Shown here in pieces: positions 17,335 to 25,481 of a DNA stretch of 45,092 nucleotides. Position 1 is the stretch's first letter, and each line of letters starts with the position of its first letter. The notes under the pieces are model-generated. The model was not told the DNA's origin. It made no database searches and saw nothing but the letters and a program-made list of their open reading frames with translations. The DNA is from Myxococcales bacterium (lineage in GTDB: Bacteria > Myxococcota_A > UBA9160 > SMWR01): contig JABSQW010000133.1 of assembly GCA_013215605.1 (NCBI GenBank), positions 1-45,092 on the forward strand, in the 5' to 3' direction. A program made the translations under genes and the position numbers.

Positions 17335-17652
17335 CTATTCGTCGTCCGCTGCCAGCGCCACGACTCCGCCTTCTTCCTCGCCGTTCAAGATGGTCTTCAG
17401 TACGAGGCTCGGCTTGAAAGTGAGCACGCGGCGGGCTTCGAGCAGGATCTCCTGGCCGGTCTGCGGATTGCGCCCCTTGCGGGCGTTCTTGCAGCGCACG
17501 ACGAAGTTGCCGAAGCCGGAAATCTTGACCTTCTCGCCTCTGGCGAGGGTTTCCTTGATGGACTCGAAAACCTTCTCCACGAGTTCCGCGGATTCTTTTT
17601 TCGAGAATCCGACCTGCTCATAGATCTGCTCGACGATCTCGGCCTTGGTCAT
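17335..17652 (-). CDS. ihfA: integration host factor alpha subunit (HU/IHF family)
   Basis: A 105-residue DNA-bending protein of the HU/IHF family. MTKAEIVEQIYEQVGFSKKE starts helix 1, GEKVKISGFGNFVVR the saddle, and GRNPQTGQEI the beta arm with the Pro that intercalates into DNA. The acidic C-terminal tail (EEEGGVVALAADDE) is longer than in E. coli IhfA. Its place directly after pheT matches the classic pheST-ihfA order, which decides alpha rather than beta or HU. GGAGGGGAAGGG precedes the ATG. It acts in the nucleoid and in recombination and transcription complexes. Confidence 0.93.
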   Translation of the reverse strand: MTKAEIVEQIYEQVGFSKKESAELVEKVFESIKETLARGEKVKISGFGNFVVRCKNARKGRNPQTGQEILLEARRVLTFKPSLVLKTILNGEEEGGVVALAADDE

Positions 17653-17688
17653 CTTTACCCTTCCCCTCCGAACCCGGGTCCCGCCCGG

Positions 17689-20112
17689 CTATCGAAGCTC
17701 ACCCCCGAAGCGATGAGCGATCATCCGCAGTACGCGGTCCATGGCCTTCGTAACCTCGGAATCCTTCAGCGTTCGATCCGCGCGCTGGAATACGAGCCGA
17801 AACGCCAGGCTCACCCGGCCCTCCGGAACTCCCTCCCCCGCGTATCGGTCGAACAGGTCGGCACTCACGAGGTCTTGTCCAGCCGTCTTGCGGATCGCAT
17901 CCAATACTTCTCCGGCGGGTTGCTCGAGACCGAGAACCACGGCGACGTCGCGACGCACGCGCGGCTGTCGAGAGATCTCGCTGACTTCGATCTGCCGTCG
18001 GGCGACACTTTCGAGTGCACTGATCGAAAGCTCGATCAGCGCGCACGGAGCGTCGATCTCGTATTGTCGCAACACGTCCGGGTGAAGCTCGCCCACGGCC
18101 CCCACCTGCTTTCCGCCCTGCGCTTTGCCCTGTTCTCCACCGGCCATCAACGCCGCCGCCGCACCAGGGTGGAGATACGGAGGAATCCCCTCTCGCTGGA
18201 ACGATGCCACATAACCCATCTGAAACAAAAGTCTTTCTGCCATGCCGCGAGCTTCGAAAAAGAGGGGTGTGGGGTTTTCCCACAATTCGGTTTCGTCGGG
18301 GCGGACGAGCGCCGCGGAGACGCTCAGGGACTCGCGCGGGAGCTCCCCGGCTGCGTTGGCCTGGAAGACCCGGCTCACCTCGAAGACCCGAACCCGCTCG
18401 ACCTGGCGGTTGCGGTTCTGTCGGATGACCTTGAGGAGCGACGGCAGGAGCGTCGAGCGGACGATCGATTCTCCGTCGTGGATCGGATTCGCGACCCGCA
18501 CGACGCGCCGCAGGGGGTCGTCGGCGGGGAGTCGGAGCCCATCGATCTCGTCACCGGTCAGGAAGGGCAGCGTCACGACCTCCTGGAGGCCGGCTCCGAC
18601 GAGGGCGTCGCGCGCGTGGTTCGAAAGCGCGATCCCCGTCGGCAGCTCCACGGGGAGCAGCTGCGCGGTCGGCAGGGTGGCCGGGATCTGGTCGTATCCG
18701 TAGATCCGCACGATCTCTTCCGTGAGGTCCTGGTGGACGTGTAGATCGTTTCGATGCGAGGGGATCTGCGCCCGCAGGCAGCCCACCGGCTCTTCGTCAG
18801 CCTCGATTCCCAATCGGGCCAGCAGCGTCCGCATCTCGTCGACGTCGAGGCTCGTGCCGAGCAGGCGGTTCGCGCGCGCCGCCTCGAGGCGGACTTCGCT
18901 GGTGATCGGCGGCGCGTCGCCCGTGGTGACCACGTCTCCGGCGGCCACCTCGCCGCCTGCGAGCTCGGCGATCAAGCGCGCAGCCCGTGCCGCGGCACGC
19001 TCGACGCCCTCGCGATCGACGCCGCGTTCGAAGCGGTAGGAGGCTTCGCTGTGGATGGCGTGACGGCGGGCCGAGAGGCGCACCGTCATCGGGGCGAAGT
19101 GCGCGCTCTCGATCAAGACGTCGCGCGTGGCGGCGCCGATCTCCGTTTCGCTGCCGCCCATCACGCCGGCCAGCGCGACGGCCTTCTGGGCGTCCGCGAT
19201 GACGAGGTCCGCGGGGTCGAGCTCGCGCGTCTCTCCGTCGAGGGCGGCGAGCTTTTCGCCCTGTACCGCGCGCCGAACGCGGATTTCCCCGCCGGCGATC
19301 TTCGCGAGGTCGAAGCCGTGCAGGGGCTGTCCGAACTCGAGGAGTACGAGGTTCGTGATGTCGACGACGTTGTTGATCGGGCGGATGCCCGACGCCTCGA
19401 GCTTGGCGACAACCCAGTCGGGCGACGGGCCGACCGTAACCCCGCGCACGATGCGACCCGCGTAGCGGTGGCAGCCATCGGGCGCTTCGATGCGAATCGC
19501 GATGGCGTCGGACGCGGGCGCGCCCGACTCGGAGGGTTCGACGGGAGGGATCGTGAGCTCGCCCCCGAAGTGCGCGCGCACCTCGCGGGCCAGGCCGATG
19601 AGCGAGGCGGTGTCGCCCCGGTTGGGCGTGATTCCCACATCGATGATCTTTTCCCCGGTTGCCATCGCGCTGCGGAGCGGCGCTCCCACGCGCGCGTCGG
19701 CGTCGAGCACGAGGATGCCCTCGTGGTCCTCGCCGAGGTCGAGCTCGCGTCGCGAGCAGATCATGCCGTTCGACACGACGCCGCGGATCTTCGTTCGCTT
19801 GAGCTTGGTGCCGTCGGGAAGCGTCGTCCCGGAGAGTGCCACCGCGACTTTCTGCCCGTCGGCGACGTTCGGTGCGCCACAGACGATATCGATGGGCTCG
19901 TCGCCGCCGAGGTCCACAGAACACAGCGACAGGCGGTCGGCGTTCGGGTGCGGCTCGCGTTTGACGACGCGGCCGACGATCACCGCCCCGAGATCGGGCC
20001 CGGTGGTTTCGATCGCGACGTCCTCGAAGCCGCCCACCTCGAGGCGGTGGGTGAGCTCGTCGTCGGCGGGAAGCGGGATGAACTCGCTCAGCCATGCCAG
20101 GGAGACGCGCAT
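17689..20112 (-). CDS. pheT: phenylalanyl-tRNA synthetase beta subunit
   Basis: 807 residues from the ATG at 20112. It holds the OB-fold tRNA-binding domain (about 40-150, VGRVVKREPHPNADRL), the B3/B4 editing domain, B5, the synthetase-like core and the C-terminal ferredoxin-fold anticodon-binding domain ending in HRFGGEL. It forms an alpha2-beta2 enzyme with PheS that charges tRNA-Phe. A Gly/Lys-rich insertion (GGEQGKAQGGKQVG) interrupts the core late on. Its ATG shares one base with the pheS stop (TGATG), so the two are translationally coupled. An upstream extension of the frame overlaps pheS and is not coding. Confidence 0.96.
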   Translation of the reverse strand: MRVSLAWLSEFIPLPADDELTHRLEVGGFEDVAIETTGPDLGAVIVGRVVKREPHPNADRLSLCSVDLGGDEPIDIVCGAPNVADGQKVAVALSGTTLPDGTKLKRTKIRGVVSNGMICSRRELDLGEDHEGILVLDADARVGAPLRSAMATGEKIIDVGITPNRGDTASLIGLAREVRAHFGGELTIPPVEPSESGAPASDAIAIRIEAPDGCHRYAGRIVRGVTVGPSPDWVVAKLEASGIRPINNVVDITNLVLLEFGQPLHGFDLAKIAGGEIRVRRAVQGEKLAALDGETRELDPADLVIADAQKAVALAGVMGGSETEIGAATRDVLIESAHFAPMTVRLSARRHAIHSEASYRFERGVDREGVERAAARAARLIAELAGGEVAAGDVVTTGDAPPITSEVRLEAARANRLLGTSLDVDEMRTLLARLGIEADEEPVGCLRAQIPSHRNDLHVHQDLTEEIVRIYGYDQIPATLPTAQLLPVELPTGIALSNHARDALVGAGLQEVVTLPFLTGDEIDGLRLPADDPLRRVVRVANPIHDGESIVRSTLLPSLLKVIRQNRNRQVERVRVFEVSRVFQANAAGELPRESLSVSAALVRPDETELWENPTPLFFEARGMAERLLFQMGYVASFQREGIPPYLHPGAAAALMAGGEQGKAQGGKQVGAVGELHPDVLRQYEIDAPCALIELSISALESVARRQIEVSEISRQPRVRRDVAVVLGLEQPAGEVLDAIRKTAGQDLVSADLFDRYAGEGVPEGRVSLAFRLVFQRADRTLKDSEVTKAMDRVLRMIAHRFGGELR

Positions 20113-21137
20113 CAGAACTGCTCCAGGAAGCGCGTATCGCCCTCGAAGAGCAGGCGCAGGTGGGGCACGCCGTAGCGGAGCATCGCGGTGCGGTCGATCC
20201 CCATGCCGAACGCGAAGCCCTGGTAGACCTCGGAATCGATCCCGCAGCGCTCGAGCACGCGCGGGTGAATCATTCCGCAGCCCCCCCACTCGAGCCAGCC
20301 AGAGTTCGAGCACGCGGGGCAGCCCTGCTTGGCGCAGAGCAGGCACGCGTAGTCCATCTCGGCCGAGGGCTCCGTGAAGGGGAAGTGGTTCGCGCGAAAA
20401 CGCAGCTCGATGTCGCCTCGCATCATGTGCCGACCGAAGGCGAGCAACACGCCCTTCAGATCGCCGAAGGTCACGGTTTCGTCGACGATGAAGCCCTCGA
20501 TCTGGTGGAACATCGGGCTGTGCCGCGGCGACGAGTCGCGGCGATAGACGCGACCCGGCGCGATGAAGCGAAACGGCGGCTGCTGCTGCGACATCGTGCG
20601 GATCTGCACGTTCGAGGTCTGCGTGCGCAGTACGTTGCCGTCCTCGACGAAGAACGTGTCCTGTTCGTCGCGCGACGGGTGGTCCGCGGGAATGTTGAGC
20701 GCTTCGAAGTTGTTGTACTCGGTCTCCACCTCGGGGGCCTCTTCGTACAAGAAGCCCATCGAGCTGAAGAACGCGACCATGTCGCGGGTCACGAGACTGA
20801 GCGGATGCAGGTGGCCGAGAGGCACGCCGGCCGATGGCAGCGTAATGTCGAGGCGCTCGACTTCGAGAGCTGCGCCGCGTTCGCCCTGCTCGATGGTGGC
20901 CCGTCGCTCCTCCACCCAGGCCTCGATCCGCTGCTTCGCGGCGTTCGCAGCCTGTCCGAGCGCTGCTCGGTCGGCGGGATCCAGCTTGCCGAGCGTGCGC
21001 AGCACCTGTGCGACCGAGCCCTTCTTCCCGAGGTAACGGGCGCGCACCTCGGTGAGCGCGTGGGCGCTCTCGGCGCCCGCGATGTCCGCCTGCGCCTGCG
21101 CCGTGAGCGATTCGAGCTGTGCGGCGTCGATCGACAT
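20112..21137 (-). CDS. pheS: phenylalanyl-tRNA synthetase alpha subunit
   Basis: 341 residues. An N-terminal coiled coil (about 1-85) contacts tRNA. The class II catalytic core follows with motif 2 (FRFIAPGRVYRRDSSPRHSP), the Phe-binding region (FVDE...GDLKG), a Cys-rich loop (CLLCAKQGCPAC) and motif 3 (FGMGIDRTAMLRYG). The ATG at 21137 has GAGGGG eight bases upstream. A GTG three codons earlier is less likely. Between rplT and pheS the minus strand can form CCCCT...AGGGG, whose right arm covers that ribosome site. Confidence 0.96.
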   Translation of the reverse strand: MSIDAAQLESLTAQAQADIAGAESAHALTEVRARYLGKKGSVAQVLRTLGKLDPADRAALGQAANAAKQRIEAWVEERRATIEQGERGAALEVERLDITLPSAGVPLGHLHPLSLVTRDMVAFFSSMGFLYEEAPEVETEYNNFEALNIPADHPSRDEQDTFFVEDGNVLRTQTSNVQIRTMSQQQPPFRFIAPGRVYRRDSSPRHSPMFHQIEGFIVDETVTFGDLKGVLLAFGRHMMRGDIELRFRANHFPFTEPSAEMDYACLLCAKQGCPACSNSGWLEWGGCGMIHPRVLERCGIDSEVYQGFAFGMGIDRTAMLRYGVPHLRLLFEGDTRFLEQF

Positions 21138-21200
21138 GGCCACCACCCCTCTAACGCGCGTAGGGGCTGCGTGTCACGCCAGGACCGGCGGGGAGCACCG

Positions 21201-21566
21201 TCAGGCGGCCTCCGTGATCTTGGACTTGGCGATCTCGGCAAGCTCTCCGAAGGCCTTCGGGTCGGCGAGCGCGATCTCGGCCAACACCTTCCGATCGACC
21301 TCGACGCCCGCTGCCTTCAGGCCGTGGACGAAGCGGCTGTACGACAGCCCGTGCTCCCGCGCGGCGGCGTTGATGCGCGCGATCCACAGACCGCGGAAGT
21401 CGCGCTTGCGCTGCTTGCGATCGCGATAGGCGTAGCTCCAGCCCTTGTGGACGGCTTCGCGGGCCGTCTTGATCAGGTTGCTACGCGCACCGTAGTAGCC
21501 CTTGGCGGCCTTGAGAATTCGGTTCTTTCGCTTCTTCGCGGCGACGCCGCGTTTTACCCGGGACAT
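21201..21566 (-). CDS. rplT: 50S ribosomal protein L20
   Basis: 121 residues. The basic N-terminal extension ([20 protein letters not shown]) threads into 23S rRNA and the globular C-terminal domain ends in KITEAA. An early 50S assembly protein. In E. coli it also represses its own operon by binding an RNA structure upstream of rpmI; no such element is visible here in the short gaps between genes. It lies 12 bases after rpmI. Confidence 0.97.
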   Translation of the reverse strand: MSRVKRGVAAKKRKNRILKAAKGYYGARSNLIKTAREAVHKGWSYAYRDRKQRKRDFRGLWIARINAAAREHGLSYSRFVHGLKAAGVEVDRKVLAEIALADPKAFGELAEIAKSKITEAA

Positions 21567-21578
21567 GCTCTACTCCTG

Positions 21579-21773
21579 TCAGCTCTGAAGCATCTGCTTC
21601 ACACGCTTCTCGTCGACCGCGGCGACCAGGGTGTCCTTGCGCAGGCGACGCTTCCGTTTGGGCGACTTCTTCGTGAGGATGTGCTGCTTGTTGCGGCGCG
21701 ACCTGACGATCTTGCCCGTACCCGTCTTCTTGAAACGTTTCGCGGCTCCGCGGTGCGTCTTCATCTTCGGCAT
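21579..21773 (-). CDS. rpmI: 50S ribosomal protein L35
   Basis: 64 residues, very basic, starting [20 protein letters not shown], the L35 signature, with the usual KRKRRLR tract in the middle. It sits one base after the infC stop codon and before rplT, in the standard order. GAGGGAG just before the ATG comes from the end of infC. Confidence 0.97.
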   Translation of the reverse strand: MPKMKTHRGAAKRFKKTGTGKIVRSRRNKQHILTKKSPKRKRRLRKDTLVAAVDEKRVKQMLQS

Positions 21774-21774
21774 T

Positions 21775-22404
21775 TCATTCTCCCTCGCTCGCGCTCTGGG
21801 CCTCGGCCTCTGCGTCGGCTTCTTTGCGCTGCTTCTCCTCCTGCTGCTCCAGCCGCTGGATCTCCGCGACCGCCTCGCGGTTCGGAACCAGGATCATGGA
21901 GAGGAAGCGCCCCTCCATGCGCGGCGGATTCTCCACCGTGGCCAGGTTACCGAGCATTTCTACCACCCGGTCGAGTTGCACGCGACCGAGCTGGCGGTGA
22001 ACCATCTCTCGCCCGCGGTACATGACGGTGACCTTCACCTTGTCGCCTTCGATCAGAAAACGACGCACGTTCTTGAGCTTGAAGCCGAGGTCGTGGTCGT
22101 CGGTGCGGGGTCGGAGTTTGACCTCCTTCAACGAAGCCGCGTGCCCGCGACTCTTGCTCGACTTCTTCTTCTGCTCGTACTTATAGCGGCCGTAGTCCAT
22201 GATCCGGCACACGGGCGGCCGCGATCCAGGGGCGACTTCGACGAGGTCGAGTCCGACCTCCTCCGCTCGGACGATGGCATCCTCGGGGGTCATCACCCCG
22301 AGCTGCTCGCCATCGTCTCCGATCACGCGGATCTCCGGCTCCCGGATCTTATCGTTGATTCGCGGCCCCGTATCCTTCTTGGCGGTTCTCTTGAATTCGG
22401 CGAT
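21775..22404 (-). CDS. infC: translation initiation factor IF-3, predicted AUC start
   Basis: Binds the 30S subunit, keeps it apart from 50S and checks start codon-tRNA pairing. Reading upstream from GVMTPEDAI, the conserved N-terminal segment [15 protein letters not shown] is in frame. The only open region before it starts after an in-frame TGA with no ATG, GTG or TTG. An ATC at 22404 lies exactly seven bases after AGGAG (22412-22416). E. coli infC uses AUU to autoregulate through IF-3's own discrimination, and AUC serves the same purpose here by inference. From ATC the protein is 209 residues, with both IF-3 domains and an unusually long acidic/Gln tail. A GTG at 22326 would cut off the conserved N-terminus. 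Confidence 0.92.
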   Translation of the reverse strand: MAEFKRTAKKDTGPRINDKIREPEIRVIGDDGEQLGVMTPEDAIVRAEEVGLDLVEVAPGSRPPVCRIMDYGRYKYEQKKKSSKSRGHAASLKEVKLRPRTDDHDLGFKLKNVRRFLIEGDKVKVTVMYRGREMVHRQLGRVQLDRVVEMLGNLATVENPPRMEGRFLSMILVPNREAVAEIQRLEQQEEKQRKEADAEAEAQSASEGE

Positions 22405-22411
22405 ACGTCAA

Positions 22412-22416
22412 CTCCT
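22412..22416 (-). promoter_or_regulatory. infC ribosome-binding site overlapping thrS stop
   Basis: AGGAG on the minus strand. The thrS stop TAG (22415-22417) shares its last two bases with it (CAATAGGAG). The spacer to the ATC at 22404 is seven bases. It decides the infC start and couples infC initiation to termination of thrS. Confidence 0.8.
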
Positions 22417-24352
22417 ATTGCGATATGCGCGGCGTGCGCCTGTTGTCGACATCCTGGGCCAACGCTTCCACGAGCGCGGGTACGGGCGTAGCTCCCGCTT
22501 TCCCGCTGGCTCCATGGCGCCAGCGAGGTGTGACGGTTCCATCGGCACGCTCCTGGTCGCCAACGACGAGCATGAGCGGAATCTTACACAGCTCGGCTTC
22601 TCGGATCTTGAAGCCGAGCTTCTCGTTGCGGTCGTCGACGCGTGCGCGCAGGCCCGCGTCGGTCAGGGCCTTCCCGACACCCCGAGCGTAGTCGAGATGC
22701 TTCTCCGTGATGGGCAGCACGACCGCCTGTTCCGGCGCAAGCCAGAAGGGGAAGTCAGCGCCCTTCATTTCGGTGTAGAGGGCGATGAAGCGCTCGAGCG
22801 AGCCCAGGATCGCCCGGTGCAGCATCGCCGGGCGGTGCGGATTGCCGTCTCGCCCGATGTACCGGAGCCCGAAGCGCTCCGGCATGGCGACGTCGATCTG
22901 CAAGGTCGACAGGGTCCACGCGCGGCCGAGAACGTCGCGGAAGTCGCACTCGACCTTCGGCCCGTAGAAGGCGCCGTCGCCGGGCTTGATCGCGTGCTGG
23001 AACCCGGCGCGCTCCACGGCACCAACCAGCGTCTGCTCGGCGAGTTTCCAATCGGCCGGATCGCCGACGAATTCGCTGGGTTGGGTCGACACCGCGACCT
23101 CGAAACCCTCGATCTCGAGCGCGCGGTAGACCTCGTCTGTCATTTCGAAGAAGCGGTCGAGTTCCTGGTCGACGTGCTCCGGCTCGCAGAAGACATGGGC
23201 GTCATCTTGCGCCATCGATCGCACTCTCGACAACCCGGTGAGGGTTCCGCTGCGCTCGTTGCGGTGGAGGCGCGAGAACTCTGCGAGGCGCAGCGGGAGC
23301 TCGCGGTAGCTGCGTTTGCGGCTGGCGAATACCACGCAATGCCCCGGACAGTTCATGGGTTTGAGTCCGAGTTCCTCGTCCTCGTCGCCCTGCATGAGGA
23401 ACATATCGTCGCGGAACAGCTGATAGTGGCCGGACGTCTTGTAGATCTCGGTTCGGAAGACCTGCGGTGTCATCACTTCGTCGTAGCCATACGCGGGGTA
23501 GAGGGAGCGGATGAAATCGATGAGACCGTTGTAGAGGATCATCCCCTTCGGGAGATAGAAGGGCGAGCCGGGCGAGAGCGGATCGATGAAGAAGAGCTCG
23601 AGGTCCTGGCCGACGCGCCGATGGTCGCGTTGGCGCGCCTCTTCGACGGCTTGGAGGTGGGCTTTGAGCTCCTTCTTGTTCGCGAACGCGGTGCCGTAGA
23701 TGCGTTGCAGCATCGGGTTCGACTCGTCGCCCCGCCAGTACGCGCCGGCAGTCTCGGTGAGCTTGAACGCGCCGATCTGATCCGTGCGTTGGACGTGGGG
23801 GCCGCGACACAGATCGGTGAACTGGCCGTGTTCGTAGACGCTGATCTCCGCGTCTTCCGGGATGTCGTCGAGGCGGGAGACCTTGAGCTCTTCGCCCATC
23901 TCACTGAAGAGCGCGCGCGCCTCGTCGCGCGTGACGACGCGCCGAGTGAACGGACACTTCTCTGCCAGGATCTTCTGCATCTCCTTCTCGATCTGCTCGA
24001 GGTCGGCGGGAGTGAACGGATTCTCGACGAGGAAGTCGTACTGGAACTTCTCGGAGTGGTCGGTGCGGCCGACATCGATCTGGACGTTCGGATGCAGACG
24101 CTTCACCGCGTCGGCCATCACGTGCTCGGCGGAGTGACGGATCACCTCACCGCCCTCGGGGTTGCGGGACGTCACGATTTCGATCGCGGCGTTCGACTCG
24201 ATCGTCGTGCGGAGATCGACGAGCTCGCCATCGATGCGTCCGGCAAGCGCGGCGCGAGCGAGTCCTGCGCCGATGCGTTCTGCGACTTCGAGAACGGTCG
24301 ACCCCGCCGGCACGTCAAGCGCCTTGCCATCCGGCAAGCGGATCTCGATCAT
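22415..24352 (-). CDS. thrS: threonyl-tRNA synthetase
   Basis: 645 residues from the ATG at 24352. The N-terminal TGS domain opens MIEIRLPDGKALDVPAG. An editing (SAD) domain has HSAEHVMADAVKRLHP and CRGPHV. The class II core carries the zinc Cys in MNCPGHC, motif 2 (LHRNERSGTLTGLSRVR) and motif 3 (NPHRPAMLHRAILGSLERF). The anticodon-binding domain is at the end. It charges tRNA-Thr and clears Ser-tRNA-Thr. A GTG 15 codons upstream would add a tail absent from the family. A seven-codon mini-ORF (24349-24369) ends overlapping the start. Confidence 0.95.
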   Translation of the reverse strand: MIEIRLPDGKALDVPAGSTVLEVAERIGAGLARAALAGRIDGELVDLRTTIESNAAIEIVTSRNPEGGEVIRHSAEHVMADAVKRLHPNVQIDVGRTDHSEKFQYDFLVENPFTPADLEQIEKEMQKILAEKCPFTRRVVTRDEARALFSEMGEELKVSRLDDIPEDAEISVYEHGQFTDLCRGPHVQRTDQIGAFKLTETAGAYWRGDESNPMLQRIYGTAFANKKELKAHLQAVEEARQRDHRRVGQDLELFFIDPLSPGSPFYLPKGMILYNGLIDFIRSLYPAYGYDEVMTPQVFRTEIYKTSGHYQLFRDDMFLMQGDEDEELGLKPMNCPGHCVVFASRKRSYRELPLRLAEFSRLHRNERSGTLTGLSRVRSMAQDDAHVFCEPEHVDQELDRFFEMTDEVYRALEIEGFEVAVSTQPSEFVGDPADWKLAEQTLVGAVERAGFQHAIKPGDGAFYGPKVECDFRDVLGRAWTLSTLQIDVAMPERFGLRYIGRDGNPHRPAMLHRAILGSLERFIALYTEMKGADFPFWLAPEQAVVLPITEKHLDYARGVGKALTDAGLRARVDDRNEKLGFKIREAELCKIPLMLVVGDQERADGTVTPRWRHGASGKAGATPVPALVEALAQDVDNRRTPRISQ

Positions 24353-24452
24353 GAGTGGCGGCGGTTCATCAGTACGGCTTCCCTCGAAGGGTTTCACGGT
24401 CCGTCGATCGACCGGGACGACCCAGCCGGTACCCCTCGGATGGGTCCCCGGT

Positions 24453-24528
24453 TGGTAGGCACGGGCGGGATTGAACCGCCGACCTCCGCCGTGTCAAGGC
24501 GGCGCTCTAGCCACTGAGCTACGTGCCT
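24453..24528 (-). tRNA. tRNA-Val (anticodon GAC)
   Basis: The minus strand reads AGGCACGTAGCTCAG..., and ends CGTGCCT-A-CCA. The acceptor stem pairs fully. The anticodon stem CCGCC/GGCGG encloses TTGACAC with anticodon GAC. The T arm contains GGTTCAATCC. CCA is encoded (24453-24455). It lies 100 bases upstream of thrS on the same strand, so read-through into the thrS operon is likely. Confidence 0.95.
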
Positions 24529-24577
24529 TTGCAACGGGCCCATGGGGCCCCGCTACGTCCAGGCTAAGGACGCGAAT

Positions 24578-24606
24578 TCAATACCGATTTCGGCCTGTGG
24601 TGTCAA
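24578..24606 (-). promoter_or_regulatory. candidate sigma70-type promoter for tRNA-Val / thrS operon
   Basis: On the minus strand a perfect TTGACA (24601-24606) is followed after 17 bases by TATTGA (24578-24583), a partial -10. Transcription would start near 24571, about 43 bases before the mature tRNA. The -35 overlaps the stop codon of the secreted-protein gene upstream. Confidence 0.5.
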
Positions 24607-25481
24607 TCGCCGGGGGATGCGAGGGAGGCTTTCCCCGATGGATCCGGAGAGGTGACGTTGACGCGCAGGGTGAGGAGGTCGCGCTCGATGGCGACAGGCT
24701 GCACCTCGACGTCCTCGGGTATGTGCTGGCGGAGGGTCTCGAGCAGCTGGTCGACGCTGCGACTGACCACCACTTCCAGGGTGGCGCGGCCCCGCTCCAT
24801 CTCGACCGGCACGACCGATTGCACGCGTCGATCGCTGCTCAGGGTGTCCCGGACGGCGGAGAACGCCCGGAAGCTCTCGAGGTCGAGGAGCACGACGCGG
24901 ATCGTTGTGAGGTCTCCCTCCCCTGAGGGCATCAGCGGAACTCCGGCCTGCGCCAGGCGCTGTCGGACCCGCTCCGAGTCGACATAGACCTCGGCGACCA
25001 TGACGTACTCTGCGACGACTTCGGGGTCGTCGACATACAGTGCGGGGCGCTCCCCACGATCTTCGAGAATCTGGTATCGAACCGCGTAGTCGAAGGGTTG
25101 GTCGCCGAGGGCCGCGTCGAGGCGCACCTCGAGGAGCTCTCTGAAATTGGGGGCTGCGGCCTCCAGAGCCTGCGGGGACCGCCCCGGCTCCGGTCCGACC
25201 GGGGATTCGAGCTCGATCTCGTAGGCCTCCGGAGCGAGGAGCCCTTCCGCCACCCGCAGTACCGCGCCGTGGACCGCCTGGCGCAGGGCCGCTCGTCGCT
25301 TCGAGACCTGCGAGGTCTCCTCGGCCAGAACCGGCGCAGCGCCGACGGATTCCATCCGCAGCACCTCGGCCCGGGCCCCCGGGGCGCCGGCTAGGGAGGT
25401 CGCGAGCCCCAGCGCGAGCCACGCGCCCGGTCCGACCCGCCCAGCGCTTCGGGTGCGGGGGAGGATCGAGTTCCACCTCAC
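24603..25481 (-). CDS. secreted protein of unknown function (DUF2066/FlgT-N-like)
   Basis: 292 residues. An N-terminal signal peptide (LALGLATSLAGAPGARA, cleavage near residue 38) is followed by a helix with KRRAALRQAVHGAVLRVAEG and beta-rich repeats. The VxxRxxAlxxA pattern after the signal resembles periplasmic DUF2066 or FlgT N-terminal domains, a loose match. It starts at GTG 25481, overlapping the dnaE stop as GTGA, so it is translated with the polymerase subunit. Nothing shows a functional link to replication. Confidence 0.7.
   Translation of the reverse strand: MRWNSILPRTRSAGRVGPGAWLALGLATSLAGAPGARAEVLRMESVGAAPVLAEETSQVSKRRAALRQAVHGAVLRVAEGLLAPEAYEIELESPVGPEPGRSPQALEAAAPNFRELLEVRLDAALGDQPFDYAVRYQILEDRGERPALYVDDPEVVAEYVMVAEVYVDSERVRQRLAQAGVPLMPSGEGDLTTIRVVLLDLESFRAFSAVRDTLSSDRRVQSVVPVEMERGRATLEVVVSRSVDQLLETLRQHIPEDVEVQPVAIERDLLTLRVNVTSPDPSGKASLASPGD

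Noticed and set aside
22327-22404. GTG at 22326 as the start of infC
   Set aside because: It would remove the conserved N-terminal [12 protein letters not shown] and has no ribosome site, whereas the ATC at 22404 has AGGAG at ideal spacing.
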